Assembly (NCBI RefSeq): GCF_009905255.1
Contig: NZ_CP047602.1
Location: 1,240,001 to 1,304,000 of the forward strand
DNA length: 64,000 nt
Origin: Thermoanaerobacterium aotearoense
GTDB taxonomy: Bacteria > Bacillota > Thermoanaerobacteria > Thermoanaerobacterales > Thermoanaerobacteraceae
Direction of reading: 5' to 3'
Positions 28,467 through 36,334 of this stretch are shown here, piece after piece. The translations under genes and the position numbers were made by a program. The notes under the pieces are model-generated. The model saw nothing but the letters and a program-made list of their open reading frames with translations. It made no database searches and was not told the origin of the DNA. Within the stretch, counting starts at the first letter, position 1, and the number at the start of each line of letters is the position of its first letter.

Positions 28467-29720
28467 ATGCTTACAAAAGCACCAAGAGGAACAAAGGATG
28501 TACTGCCATCGGAAGTCTATAAATGGCATTATTTAGAAAATATGATTAAAGAAATATGTGCTGATTTTGGATTTAAAGAAATCAGGACACCTGGATTTGA
28601 ACACACAGAGCTATTTTTAAGAGGTGTTGGTGAATCAACCGATATTGTCAGAAAAGAAATGTATACATTTAATGACAAAGGCGGAAGAAGTATTACTTTA
28701 AAACCTGAGGGGACGTCGCCTGCTGTAAGAGCATTTGTTGAACACAATCTGTATGCAGAGTCAATGCCAGTTAAGCTTTACTACATAACACCAGTTTATA
28801 GATACGAAAGGCCTCAATCCGGAAGGCTTAGGGAACATCACCAATTTGGAATAGAAATGTTTGGTTCACATGATGCATTGGCTGATGCTGAAGTAATCAG
28901 TGTTGCCATGACTTTATTTAAAAGATTAGGACTTAAAAATTTGGAGCTAAATATCAACAGCATTGGATGTCCTAATTGCAGAAAAGAGTATAACGAAGCA
29001 TTAAAGGAATTTTTAGGAGAAAATATTGAAAATTTATGTGATGATTGCAAGGAAAGATATAAGATAAATCCGATGAGAGTTCTTGATTGCAAAGTTGAGA
29101 ATTGTAAAAAAATATTGAAGGATGCACCTTTGATGCTTAACTACCTTTGTGATGATTGCAAAGACCATTTCGAAAATCTTAAATCTTATTTAAAAGAGGC
29201 GGGATTTAGCTTTGTTGTCAATCCTAAGATAGTCAGAGGACTTGACTACTATACTAAGACAGCTTTTGAAATAATATCGAACGATATCGGTGCACAAGGT
29301 ACCGTTTGCGGCGGAGGAAGATACGACGGATTGGTAGAAGAATGTGGAGGCCCTTCTATACCTGGTGTAGGGTTTGGATTGGGACTTGAACGTTTGTTAC
29401 TTACGCTTGAGAACAGCGGTATTGAAATACCCGTTCCAAAACGTCCAGATCTTTTCGTATGCACAGTCGGGGATGAAGCAAAAAAATATGCGTTTTCTAT
29501 GGCTACAAAACTTAGAAGTTTAGGAATTTCAGTTGAAATAGATAATATGGGAAGAAGCCTAAAAGCGCAGATGAAATACGCTAACAAACTAAATGTAAGG
29601 TATACGATAATTTTAGGTGAAGACGAAGTTAAGAACAATAAGGTGAAACTGAAAAACATGGACACTGGAGAAGAAAATACAATTGAGATTGATAAAATTT
29701 ATGATAAAATATCAGAATAG
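28467..29720 (+). CDS. hisS: histidyl-tRNA synthetase
   Basis: Class II synthetase, 417 aa. Motif 1 region near GFKEIRTPGFEH, motif 2 VYRYERPQSGRLREHHQFGIE, the histidine signature RGLDYYTKTAFEI, GGGRYDGLVEECGG, motif 3 GFGLGLERLLL and a C-terminal anticodon-binding domain. A Cys-rich insert (CPNC, CDDC, CKVENC, CDDC, residues about 170-235) could bind zinc; clostridial HisRS often has such a segment. It starts at ATG 28467 after AGAGGAG, 12 bases ahead of aspS. Confidence 0.96.
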   Translation: MLTKAPRGTKDVLPSEVYKWHYLENMIKEICADFGFKEIRTPGFEHTELFLRGVGESTDIVRKEMYTFNDKGGRSITLKPEGTSPAVRAFVEHNLYAESMPVKLYYITPVYRYERPQSGRLREHHQFGIEMFGSHDALADAEVISVAMTLFKRLGLKNLELNINSIGCPNCRKEYNEALKEFLGENIENLCDDCKERYKINPMRVLDCKVENCKKILKDAPLMLNYLCDDCKDHFENLKSYLKEAGFSFVVNPKIVRGLDYYTKTAFEIISNDIGAQGTVCGGGRYDGLVEECGGPSIPGVGFGLGLERLLLTLENSGIEIPVPKRPDLFVCTVGDEAKKYAFSMATKLRSLGISVEIDNMGRSLKAQMKYANKLNVRYTIILGEDEVKNNKVKLKNMDTGEENTIEIDKIYDKISE

Positions 29721-29734
29721 ATGGAGGTATATTG

Positions 29735-31516
29735 ATGGGAGAGCAATTAGCAGGCATGAAAAGAACACATATGTGCGGAGAACTTACGATTAACGATGTT
29801 GGGAAAAATGTCGTCGTTATGGGATGGGTTCAGAGAAGAAGAGATCTTGGAGGACTCATATTTTTAGAATTGCGTGATAGGACTGGGCTTATACAGATTG
29901 TATTTAGTGAGCAGCTTTCAAAAGAAGCATTTGATAAAGCACAGCATGTGAGAAATGAATATGTTTTGGCTGCATCAGGCAAAGTTGTAAAAAGGTCTGA
30001 AGAAAATGTGAATCCAAATCTTGAAACTGGAAACATAGAAATTTACGTAAACGAATTTAAGATTTTAAGCAAAGCTGAAACACCACCATTTATGGTGGAG
30101 GATAGAAACAATGTATCCGAGGCGATTAGATTAAAGTACAGATATTTGGATTTAAGAAGACCATCGATGCAGAAAATTTTGCTTACAAGGTATAAGATAA
30201 CAAGAATTGTGAGAGACTTTTTAGATAAAAACGGCTTTATTGACATAGAGACACCGCTTCTCATAAAAAGCACTCCGGAAGGAGCCAGAGATTATCTCGT
30301 TCCAAGTAGAGTGCAGCCTGGTAAATTTTTTGCGTTGCCACAATCGCCGCAGATATTTAAGCAGCTTTTGATGATATCGGGGTTTGATAGGTACTATCAG
30401 ATTGCAAAATGCTTAAGAGATGAGGATTTAAGGGCAGATAGACAGCCTGAGTTTACTCAAATTGATATGGAGATGTCGTTTGTTGAAGAAGATGATGTTA
30501 TTGCTCTTAATGAAAAGATGATAGCACGTATATTTAAAGAAATATTGGATATAGATTTGGAAGTGCCATTTAAGAGAATTTCTTGGCAGGAAGCAATGGA
30601 CAGGTTTGGCTCTGATAAGCCTGATTTAAGATTTGGAATGGAGTTAAAAAATCTTTCATCAATATTTGTGGATTCTGAATTTAAAGTCTTTAAAGATGCA
30701 ATAGACAATGGTGGTTCTGTAAGGGCAATAAATGTGAAAGGTGCAGCATCTATCCCCAGAAGGCAATTAGATGAGCTTGTGGAATATGTAAAAACATATA
30801 AGGCAAAGGGACTTGTGTGGATACAGATGTCAGATGATGGGCCAAAATCTCAAATATCGAAATTTCTAAAAGAAGATGAATTGACACAGGTCTTAAACAC
30901 GATGGAGGCAGAAAAAGGCGATTTGATATTGATAGTGGCTGACAGAAACAATATGATAGTTTACGATGCTTTAGGCCATTTAAGATTGGAAATGGGGAGA
31001 AGATATAATCTCATCGACGAGAACAAATATGAATTTTTGTGGGTTGTAGATTTTCCATTGTTGGAGTACAGTGAAGAAGAAAAAAGATATGTTGCGATGC
31101 ACCACCCGTTTACTGCTCCAAAAGATGAGGATATAGAAATGCTTGACAAAAATCCTGGACAAGTAAGAGCAAAAGCGTATGACATTGTATTAAATGGCAT
31201 GGAAATAGGTGGCGGCAGTATTAGAATACACGATACAGAGTTGCAAAAAAAGATGTTTAAAGTGCTGGGATTCACCGATGAGGATGCTGAAGCACGATTT
31301 GGGTTTTTGCTGAATGCTTTTAAATATGGAGCACCGCCACATGGTGGTATCGCATATGGGCTTGATAGATTGACAATGATACTTACAGGTACAGATAACA
31401 TAAGAGATGTTATCGCATTTCCAAAGACTCAGAATGCGTGCGATCTTATGTCGGATGCGCCATCTGAAGTGTCGAAAGAGCAATTGGAGGAATTGCACAT
31501 AAAGGTTGACCTATAA
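29735..31516 (+). CDS. aspS: aspartyl-tRNA synthetase (bacterial type)
   Basis: 593 aa class IIb enzyme with an N-terminal OB-fold anticodon domain (VVMGWVQRRRDLGGLIFLELRDRTGLIQIVF), RYLDLRRPSMQ, the flipping-loop region STPEGARDYLVPSR, motif 2 CLRDEDLRADRQPEFTQID, the bacterial insertion domain, and motif 3 YGLDRLTMIL. ATG 29735 is preferred to TTG 29732 by its spacing from GGAGG. Whether it also charges tRNA-Asn cannot be told here. Confidence 0.96.
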   Translation: MGEQLAGMKRTHMCGELTINDVGKNVVVMGWVQRRRDLGGLIFLELRDRTGLIQIVFSEQLSKEAFDKAQHVRNEYVLAASGKVVKRSEENVNPNLETGNIEIYVNEFKILSKAETPPFMVEDRNNVSEAIRLKYRYLDLRRPSMQKILLTRYKITRIVRDFLDKNGFIDIETPLLIKSTPEGARDYLVPSRVQPGKFFALPQSPQIFKQLLMISGFDRYYQIAKCLRDEDLRADRQPEFTQIDMEMSFVEEDDVIALNEKMIARIFKEILDIDLEVPFKRISWQEAMDRFGSDKPDLRFGMELKNLSSIFVDSEFKVFKDAIDNGGSVRAINVKGAASIPRRQLDELVEYVKTYKAKGLVWIQMSDDGPKSQISKFLKEDELTQVLNTMEAEKGDLILIVADRNNMIVYDALGHLRLEMGRRYNLIDENKYEFLWVVDFPLLEYSEEEKRYVAMHHPFTAPKDEDIEMLDKNPGQVRAKAYDIVLNGMEIGGGSIRIHDTELQKKMFKVLGFTDEDAEARFGFLLNAFKYGAPPHGGIAYGLDRLTMILTGTDNIRDVIAFPKTQNACDLMSDAPSEVSKEQLEELHIKVDL

Positions 31517-31526
31517 ACGTTTAACC

Positions 31527-31555
31527 TTGAAAAATCCTTAAAAATGTGCTAATAT
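31527..31555 (+). promoter_or_regulatory. promoter of 6S RNA
   Basis: TTGAAA, a 17-bp spacer, TAATAT, followed about 7 bases later by the predicted 5' end of the RNA. Confidence 0.65.
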
Positions 31556-31561
31556 ATTTTT

Positions 31562-31740
31562 AGAAACCCTATGGTGTGCGTGAAATGCGGTAATGTTTTG
31601 AGCCAACACCTATAAAAAGGGAGCCTGGGCTCTGGTAATGGAATATAAGCCATCTTTGAATGGACATATGAAGTTATCAGGAGGGCACCCACCTGCGAGA
31701 GCAGGTTCAAAACCACCGACTTAACGGCACTATGGGGATT
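31562..31740 (+). ncRNA. ssrS: 6S RNA
   Basis: A closing stem CCCTATGGTG/CACTATGGGG (31567-31576 with 31728-31737) encloses a long, rod-like RNA with the typical 3' part GCACCCACCTGCGAGAGCAGG then TTCAAAACCACCGAC. 6S RNA mimics an open promoter and holds sigma-A RNA polymerase. The order aspS-6S RNA-tcdA is the same as for bsrA in Bacillus subtilis, which supports the call. A T run follows. Confidence 0.85.
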
Positions 31741-31760
31741 TTTTATTGGAGGAATCAGCA

Positions 31761-32513
31761 TTGCTACACGCTTTTTCGAGAACAGAATTATTAATAGGAA
31801 AAGATAATTTAGATAAATTAAAAAGATCTACTGTCGCTGTTTTTGGAATGGGCGGCGTAGGCTCGTACACAGCAGAAGCTTTAGCAAGAAGCGGCATCGG
31901 GAGATTAGTAATAGTAGACGATGACACAGTCTGCTTAACTAACATAAATAGACAAATACATGCAACAAGAAAAACAGTTGGCAAGCCGAAAGTTGAAGTG
32001 ATGAAAGAAAGACTTTTAGAAATAAATCCTAAACTTGAAGTTACTGCTTATCAAACATTTTATAGCAGCGAAAACAGCAATATGCTATTATCTCCTGATT
32101 ATGATTATGTCGTTGATGCAATTGACACAGTATCGTCAAAGATAGATCTTGTTGTAAAATGCAATGATATGGGTATTCCAATAATAAGCTGTATGGGTGC
32201 AGCTAATAAAATGGATCCTACAAAATTTGAAGTGGCTGATATATACGATACGAGCATATGTCCACTTGCAAAAGTCATGAGGTATGAATTGAGAAAACGC
32301 GGTATAAAATCGCTAAAAGTAGTTTATTCTAAAGAAAAGCCTATAAAACCTCTGTTAGATGTGGAAACATGTAAAGAACAGTGTATATGCACAAATAAAG
32401 AGAGAACTTGTGTCAAAAGAAGACAGATACCAGGCAGTGTATCTTTTGTGCCGCCTGTAGCTGGTTTTATTTTGGCAGGTGAAGTCATAAAGGATATACT
32501 TGGGTACAAGTGA
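31761..32513 (+). CDS. tcdA: tRNA threonylcarbamoyladenosine dehydratase (TcdA/YrvM)
   Basis: ThiF/E1-like enzyme that cyclises t6A37 of tRNAs with ATP. About 250 aa. HAFSRTELLIGKDNLDKL, VAVFGMGGVGSYTAEALARSGIG (nucleotide site), NRQIHA, and a Cys-rich segment with CKEQCICTNKERTC late in the protein, which is unlike the usual family tail and may be a metal site. TTG 31761 is chosen, since GGAGGA (31748-31753) lies correctly before it. Confidence 0.9.
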   Translation: MLHAFSRTELLIGKDNLDKLKRSTVAVFGMGGVGSYTAEALARSGIGRLVIVDDDTVCLTNINRQIHATRKTVGKPKVEVMKERLLEINPKLEVTAYQTFYSSENSNMLLSPDYDYVVDAIDTVSSKIDLVVKCNDMGIPIISCMGAANKMDPTKFEVADIYDTSICPLAKVMRYELRKRGIKSLKVVYSKEKPIKPLLDVETCKEQCICTNKERTCVKRRQIPGSVSFVPPVAGFILAGEVIKDILGYK

Positions 32514-32521
32514 AAAATCTG

Positions 32522-32572
32522 TTGACAAATTTTCGTAGAAGAATTATACTAAATTTGTACCTAATAGGGGTA
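32522..32572 (+). promoter_or_regulatory. promoter and CsoR-type operator
   Basis: TTGACA (32522-32527), 17 bp, TATACT (32545-32550), then GTACCTAATAGGGGTA (32557-32572), an imperfect TACC/GGTA dyad like CsoR operators. It overlaps the transcription start region, suggesting autorepression. Confidence 0.6.
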
Positions 32573-32584
32573 TAGGAGGTAAAT

Positions 32585-32857
32585 ATGAATTCGTATCAAG
32601 ATGAGAAAGACGATTTGCTAAGAAGGCTAAAAAAAATCGAAGGACAAATAAAGGGAATACAGAAAATGATAGAAAAAGACATATATTGCGTAGATGTCTT
32701 GATTCAAGTTGCTGCCGTAAGATCAGCTATAAATAGCGTAGGTAAAATATTGCTTAAAAGTCATACTCTTGGATGTGTGAAAGATGCCATAAACACTGAA
32801 AAGCAAGATGATATGATTGACGAGCTTGTTGAGACATTCATGAAATTTATGAAATGA
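32585..32857 (+). CDS. CsoR/FrmR-family metal-sensing repressor
   Basis: 90 aa all-helical repressor. Cys35, His60 and Cys64 (YCVDVLIQ ... SHTLGCV) form the C-H-C triad of Cu(I)-sensing CsoR proteins, so Cu(I) is the likely signal, though CstR or RcnR-type sensing is not excluded. No copper exporter follows; the next gene is trxA after 108 bases. It stands at the start of the accessory stretch between tcdA and rarA, 1.7 kb before the Cys-rich module. Confidence 0.88.
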   Translation: MNSYQDEKDDLLRRLKKIEGQIKGIQKMIEKDIYCVDVLIQVAAVRSAINSVGKILLKSHTLGCVKDAINTEKQDDMIDELVETFMKFMK

Positions 32858-32965
32858 CTTAAAGATTTTTAGCTTTTAGTTTTTAGATTTATTCGTTGGA
32901 TAAAATAAATCTAAAAGAAAAAGCTAATAATTAAAGAAATTTTAATAAAATTAGGAGGTAGAAAA

Positions 32966-33286
32966 ATGGCTGAAGTTACAATAACAAAAGATAATTTTCA
33001 GGAAGAAGTTGTTAATTCGAATATACCAGTATTGGTAGACTTCTGGGCTGAGTGGTGTGGTCCATGCAGGATGGTATCACCTATAATAGAAGAGTTAGCT
33101 GAAGATTATGAAGGGAAAGTGAAAGTTGGCAAAATCAATGTTGATGAAGAAAACGAGCTTGCAATGCAATTTAGAATAATGAGCATTCCTACGATAGCCC
33201 TTTTCAAAGACGGCAAAATGGTGGATAAAATCATAGGCGCAAGGCCAAAATCTGATTTTGAAGATTTTATAAATAGGAACATATAA
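32966..33286 (+). CDS. trxA: thioredoxin
   Basis: General disulfide reductant, 106 aa, with the active site WCGPC (Cys31, Cys34), the cis-Pro in MSIPTIALF and the usual start VTITKDNF. TTAGGAGGT lies before the ATG. Ends at a strong terminator. Could reduce the Bcp peroxiredoxin and thiols of the nearby Cys-rich proteins (inference). Confidence 0.96.
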   Translation: MAEVTITKDNFQEEVVNSNIPVLVDFWAEWCGPCRMVSPIIEELAEDYEGKVKVGKINVDEENELAMQFRIMSIPTIALFKDGKMVDKIIGARPKSDFEDFINRNI

Positions 33287-33290
33287 CCAT

Positions 33291-33328
33291 AAAAAAACTG
33301 TTATGCTTTTATGCATAACAGTTTTTTT
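33291..33328 (+). terminator. terminator of trxA
   Basis: AAAAAAACTGTTATGC / GCATAACAGTTTTTTT, 16-bp perfect stem. Confidence 0.85.
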
Positions 33329-33410
33329 AGTTAAAAACATTTGTATTTAGAGTATAATAGCAATTAAATTGGAAAAACTGTATATATCAAGGCAAAGAAA
33401 GGAGGACAAA

Positions 33411-34061
33411 ATGTATCGAATTCCTAATCATATTGGTATTATACCTGATGGAAATAGGCGCTGGGCACAAAATAGAAATATGCCTAAAGAAGCTGGATAT
33501 TCATACGGTTTAGAACCGGGAATAACATTGTATAAGATGTGCAGAGAGATTGGCGTCAAAGAATTAACTTTCTATGGATTTACGCAAGATAACACAAAGC
33601 GACCTTCTGTTCAAACAGAAGCATTTAAAAGAGCGTGCATTGATGCCGTTAAAATGCTTGAAAAAGAAGATGCAGATCTTTTAGTCATAGGAAACTATAA
33701 TTCTCCTATGTTTCCGCAAGAATTGCTGCCGTATTGTAAACGAAAAAAGATTGGCAGTGGAAAGATGAAAGTCAATTTTCTTGTCAATTATGGATGGCAG
33801 TGGGATTTGAACAATGCATTGAAAGCTTTAAGCAGTGGTGAAAAAAGCGATATATTAGATCTAATTTCATCAAAAGAAATATCGCGAATAGATTTAATCA
33901 TAAGGTGGGGTGGCAGAAGGAGGTTAAGCGGATTTTTGCCTGTCCAGTCGATATATTCCGATTTTTATGTGATTGATGATTATTGGCCGGATTTCAAGCC
34001 TCAACATTTTTACGATGCCCTTGAATGGTATTCAAAACAAGATATTACACTTGGTGGATAA
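33411..34061 (+). CDS. cis-prenyltransferase homologue (UppS-like)
   Basis: 216 aa. HIGIIPDGNRRWAQNR holds the catalytic Asp and diphosphate site; TFYGFTQDNTKRP, VNFLVNYGWQWDLNNAL, DLIIRWGGRRRLSGFLPVQSIYSDFY and WPDF are the later family blocks. It is shorter than usual UppS (about 240-250 aa), and the family's common RTGGE is RWGGR here, so it may be a paralogue with a different product length or acceptor rather than the housekeeping undecaprenyl enzyme. ATG 33411 follows AAAGGAGG. Confidence 0.82.
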   Translation: MYRIPNHIGIIPDGNRRWAQNRNMPKEAGYSYGLEPGITLYKMCREIGVKELTFYGFTQDNTKRPSVQTEAFKRACIDAVKMLEKEDADLLVIGNYNSPMFPQELLPYCKRKKIGSGKMKVNFLVNYGWQWDLNNALKALSSGEKSDILDLISSKEISRIDLIIRWGGRRRLSGFLPVQSIYSDFYVIDDYWPDFKPQHFYDALEWYSKQDITLGG

Positions 34062-34090
34062 ATGTCATCATTAAAGGTGGCATTTTTTAT
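34060..34090 (+). terminator. terminator of the UppS-like gene
   Basis: AAATGTCATC/GGTGGCATTT stem with a T run. Confidence 0.6.
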
Positions 34091-34155
34091 TTTTGCTCAA
34101 AGTATAATTTTTGTAATACAAATACAATTTTAAGAAAAAAATTACCAACAACTAC

Positions 34156-34184
34156 TTGACAGTAAAAAGAAAAAAAGTTAAAAT
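34156..34184 (+). promoter_or_regulatory. promoter of the Cys-rich ATP-grasp operon
   Basis: Perfect TTGACA, 17-bp A-rich spacer, TAAAAT. It lies about 380 bases before the first gene. Confidence 0.65.
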
Positions 34185-34564
34185 TTTATCAAATAAGTGT
34201 TGAACTGTTATAAAAACAACAATACAATTTACGGTAAGTTAACTTAGAAGTGTACTATAACATTGAAAACTGCATTGAAGAACATTTCCGAATCTTTAAG
34301 AACATCAATTGTCATCAGCTTTAAATAAGCAAGATTTCCGAAGATATGGTATAGCTTTATGAAATTGTAATAAAAATAGGGAATTTATAATTAAGCAACT
34401 ACTTTGAAGAAAATTCAAAGACATTTAAGAAATGTATGTTTTTAAAACTTTCTCTGAAAACTTTAATGAGATTATTGTTGGAATTTTTAAAGTAAAGAAA
34501 AAAAGAGGCATTAGTGACACGATGATATCTTCCGGAAAGGCACTAAAAAATAAGGAGGTTAAGT
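34185..34564 (+). other. long untranslated leader of the ATP-grasp operon
   Basis: About 380 bases with no intact gene. A short open stretch (GTG 34252 to a stop about 25 codons on, YNIENCIEEHFRIFKN) and two ATTTCCGAA words are visible; it may be decayed coding DNA. Near the end TTAGTG ... CACTAA (34510-34547) can form a hairpin just before the ribosome site AAGGAGG. No known riboswitch was recognised. Confidence 0.4.
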
Positions 34565-35821
34565 ATGCAAGCTGATAATTATGTATTGTTTGTTTCCATT
34601 AGTAAATATTTGGATTATTATGTCAACCTTGTTCATCGGTTAGGGCATAAAGTTATTCTTTTAAGCAGAAAAATAGATATGGATGCATTGATAATGGTAG
34701 ATATTCCTGTAGAAATTGAATTAAATGATAAGGAATTAGTGATGCAAAAAGTCAAAGAACTGCGAAACAAGTTCAATATTTGTGCTGTGTTTACAACAAA
34801 TGAGTACCGTGTTCCTCTAGCAAAGGAGATTGCTGTGTTGCTTGGTTTGGCACATCCTGCCGATCTTGATGCAGTCTTGAAATGCCGCAATAAGAAACTT
34901 ACAAGGGAAAAGTTAGCAGATAAAAGAATTTCACCTGTTAGGTATCAAGTCGTGACTTGTAGTTGTAGTGCAAAAAAGTTTGCGTCGGAAATTGGTTATC
35001 CCGTCGTTGTAAAGCCTTCTAATGATTCTGGAAGTCGCGACGTATTTTGTTGCCGAAATGAGGCTGAACTAATAGAGGCATTTAATATTATTACCAATAC
35101 TAAAGTAAATCATGTAAATGAAAAGCTTGATTCAGACATTATAGTAGAAGAGTTTTTAGAAGGTCCAGAATTTAGTGTGGAGGCTGGAACTGATGATGAG
35201 AAAACGGTTATATATTCGATTACTGCTAAAATGACAACTCCTCTCCCTTATGCTGTAGAGATTGGTCATCTAAGCCCTGCTAGATTAGAGCCTCTTATAA
35301 AGCAACAAATTGAGGATCTGGTTAGGCAGGCCATAGATGCTATAGGTCTTAGAAGATGTGTAACACATACGGAAGTCAAATTTACGCCTAATGGGCCCAG
35401 GATTGTTGAAGTCAATGCTCGTCCGGGAGGTGATGAAATACCACGACTTGTACATCTTACTACAGGTTACGATATTCGTCAGATTGCACTTTACTTGGCT
35501 TTAGGGTACAGTCTTGAGGAAATGCCTCGTGATTCCATTGTGGCAAGATCGGCAGCAATTCGTTTTTTTACCAGTGAGATGGATGGTGAAGTTATGAAAT
35601 TTTATCCTGACAATATAAAAGATAATAGCCATGTTTTGGAGTTGGAGTTTTATGTTAGTCCTGGTGACTATGTTACAAAAACAGTCGATAATTTTTCACG
35701 TTTAGGCCATATTATTTGTTATGACCCAGATGGGGAGATGGCAGATCAGCTTGTTAATGCATTGGCTGAGCAAGTACAAATTATTATAAATCCAAAAGCA
35801 AAAGGAGGATGTATATGTTAA
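34565..35821 (+). CDS. ATP-grasp ligase with Cys-rich features, substrate unknown
   Basis: 418 aa, cytoplasmic. An N-terminal pre-ATP-grasp domain (residues 1-110), then the ATP-grasp fold: GYPVVVKPSNDSGSRDVF (ATP lysine), DIIVEEFLEGPEFSVE, HTEVKFTPNGPRIVEVNARPGGDEI (metal site), and a C-terminal domain like that of BacD/carnosine-synthase-type amino-acid ligases. It would form a peptide or amide bond from a carboxylate with ATP. Unusual cysteines are C132-x-C134, C162-C163 and the tail C416-x-C418. The tail is written by the same bases as the ribosome site and start of the next gene, so its role needs caution. Confidence 0.75.
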   Translation: MQADNYVLFVSISKYLDYYVNLVHRLGHKVILLSRKIDMDALIMVDIPVEIELNDKELVMQKVKELRNKFNICAVFTTNEYRVPLAKEIAVLLGLAHPADLDAVLKCRNKKLTREKLADKRISPVRYQVVTCSCSAKKFASEIGYPVVVKPSNDSGSRDVFCCRNEAELIEAFNIITNTKVNHVNEKLDSDIIVEEFLEGPEFSVEAGTDDEKTVIYSITAKMTTPLPYAVEIGHLSPARLEPLIKQQIEDLVRQAIDAIGLRRCVTHTEVKFTPNGPRIVEVNARPGGDEIPRLVHLTTGYDIRQIALYLALGYSLEEMPRDSIVARSAAIRFFTSEMDGEVMKFYPDNIKDNSHVLELEFYVSPGDYVTKTVDNFSRLGHIICYDPDGEMADQLVNALAEQVQIIINPKAKGGCIC

Positions 35822-36132
35822 ATTTTATCTCTCAACTGGAAAAAAGTTTTGCTGAATTTATTACTGAAGCTTATCAAAACCAAACTCTTTGCAACAAAAG
35901 TAAGGCGATAGTGCTTTTGACATTTGCTCTTTCAGAAGAAAATCCAGAACTTGTAAAAGAGGGTCTTATGAAAGCAAAGCAAGAAGGATTGACTAACGAA
36001 GAGATTGCACAAATTGAAGCAATGGTAATTGCATTGAAAGGTCGAAAAATTGTACAGCTTTTGACAACAGGAACTTCCACAAATCCAGGAAGTAACGAAA
36101 GAACGAACAAAAGTTCATGTTGCTGTCAATAA
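35815..36132 (+). CDS. small AhpD/CMD-like helical protein ending in CCCQ
   Basis: 105 aa. All-helical; KSKAIVLLTFALSEENPELVKEGLMKAKQEGLTNEEIAQI resembles the carboxymuconolactone decarboxylase/AhpD core, but the CxxC redox pair is missing (only Cys26 precedes the core). The last four residues are Cys-Cys-Cys-Gln after a flexible NPGSNERTNKSS linker, suggesting soft-metal or metalloid binding. ATG 35815 sits 7 bases after AAAGGAGG and overlaps the ATP-grasp stop, so the two are translationally coupled. Function unknown. Confidence 0.6.
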   Translation: MLNFISQLEKSFAEFITEAYQNQTLCNKSKAIVLLTFALSEENPELVKEGLMKAKQEGLTNEEIAQIEAMVIALKGRKIVQLLTTGTSTNPGSNERTNKSSCCCQ

Positions 36133-36334
36133 TGGGGAATAGAGCCACCAGAATATTTCTTAATAAAGATGTTGAATAGAATGTTACTTATAAATACACT
36201 ATTGTGCAGCGTTAAATGAAAAAATAAAATATTGAGTGGTTGGTTATTCTCATAAAAAGCATTTAAATGAAGAATGTATTAAGGGATTTGTTGCTGATTT
36301 TTTAAGTTAATGTTTAAGAAGGGGGAGAAAAAAT

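Noticed and set aside
34280-34350. Repeated AAGAACAT and ATTTCCGAA words as operators
   Set aside because: Only two copies of each, not symmetrical, in AT-rich DNA where such repeats arise by chance.
36230-36310. Short frame GYSHKKHLNEECIKGFVADFLS before the permease
   Set aside because: Only about 24 codons, no ribosome site and no recognised family; may be a gene remnant but cannot be supported.
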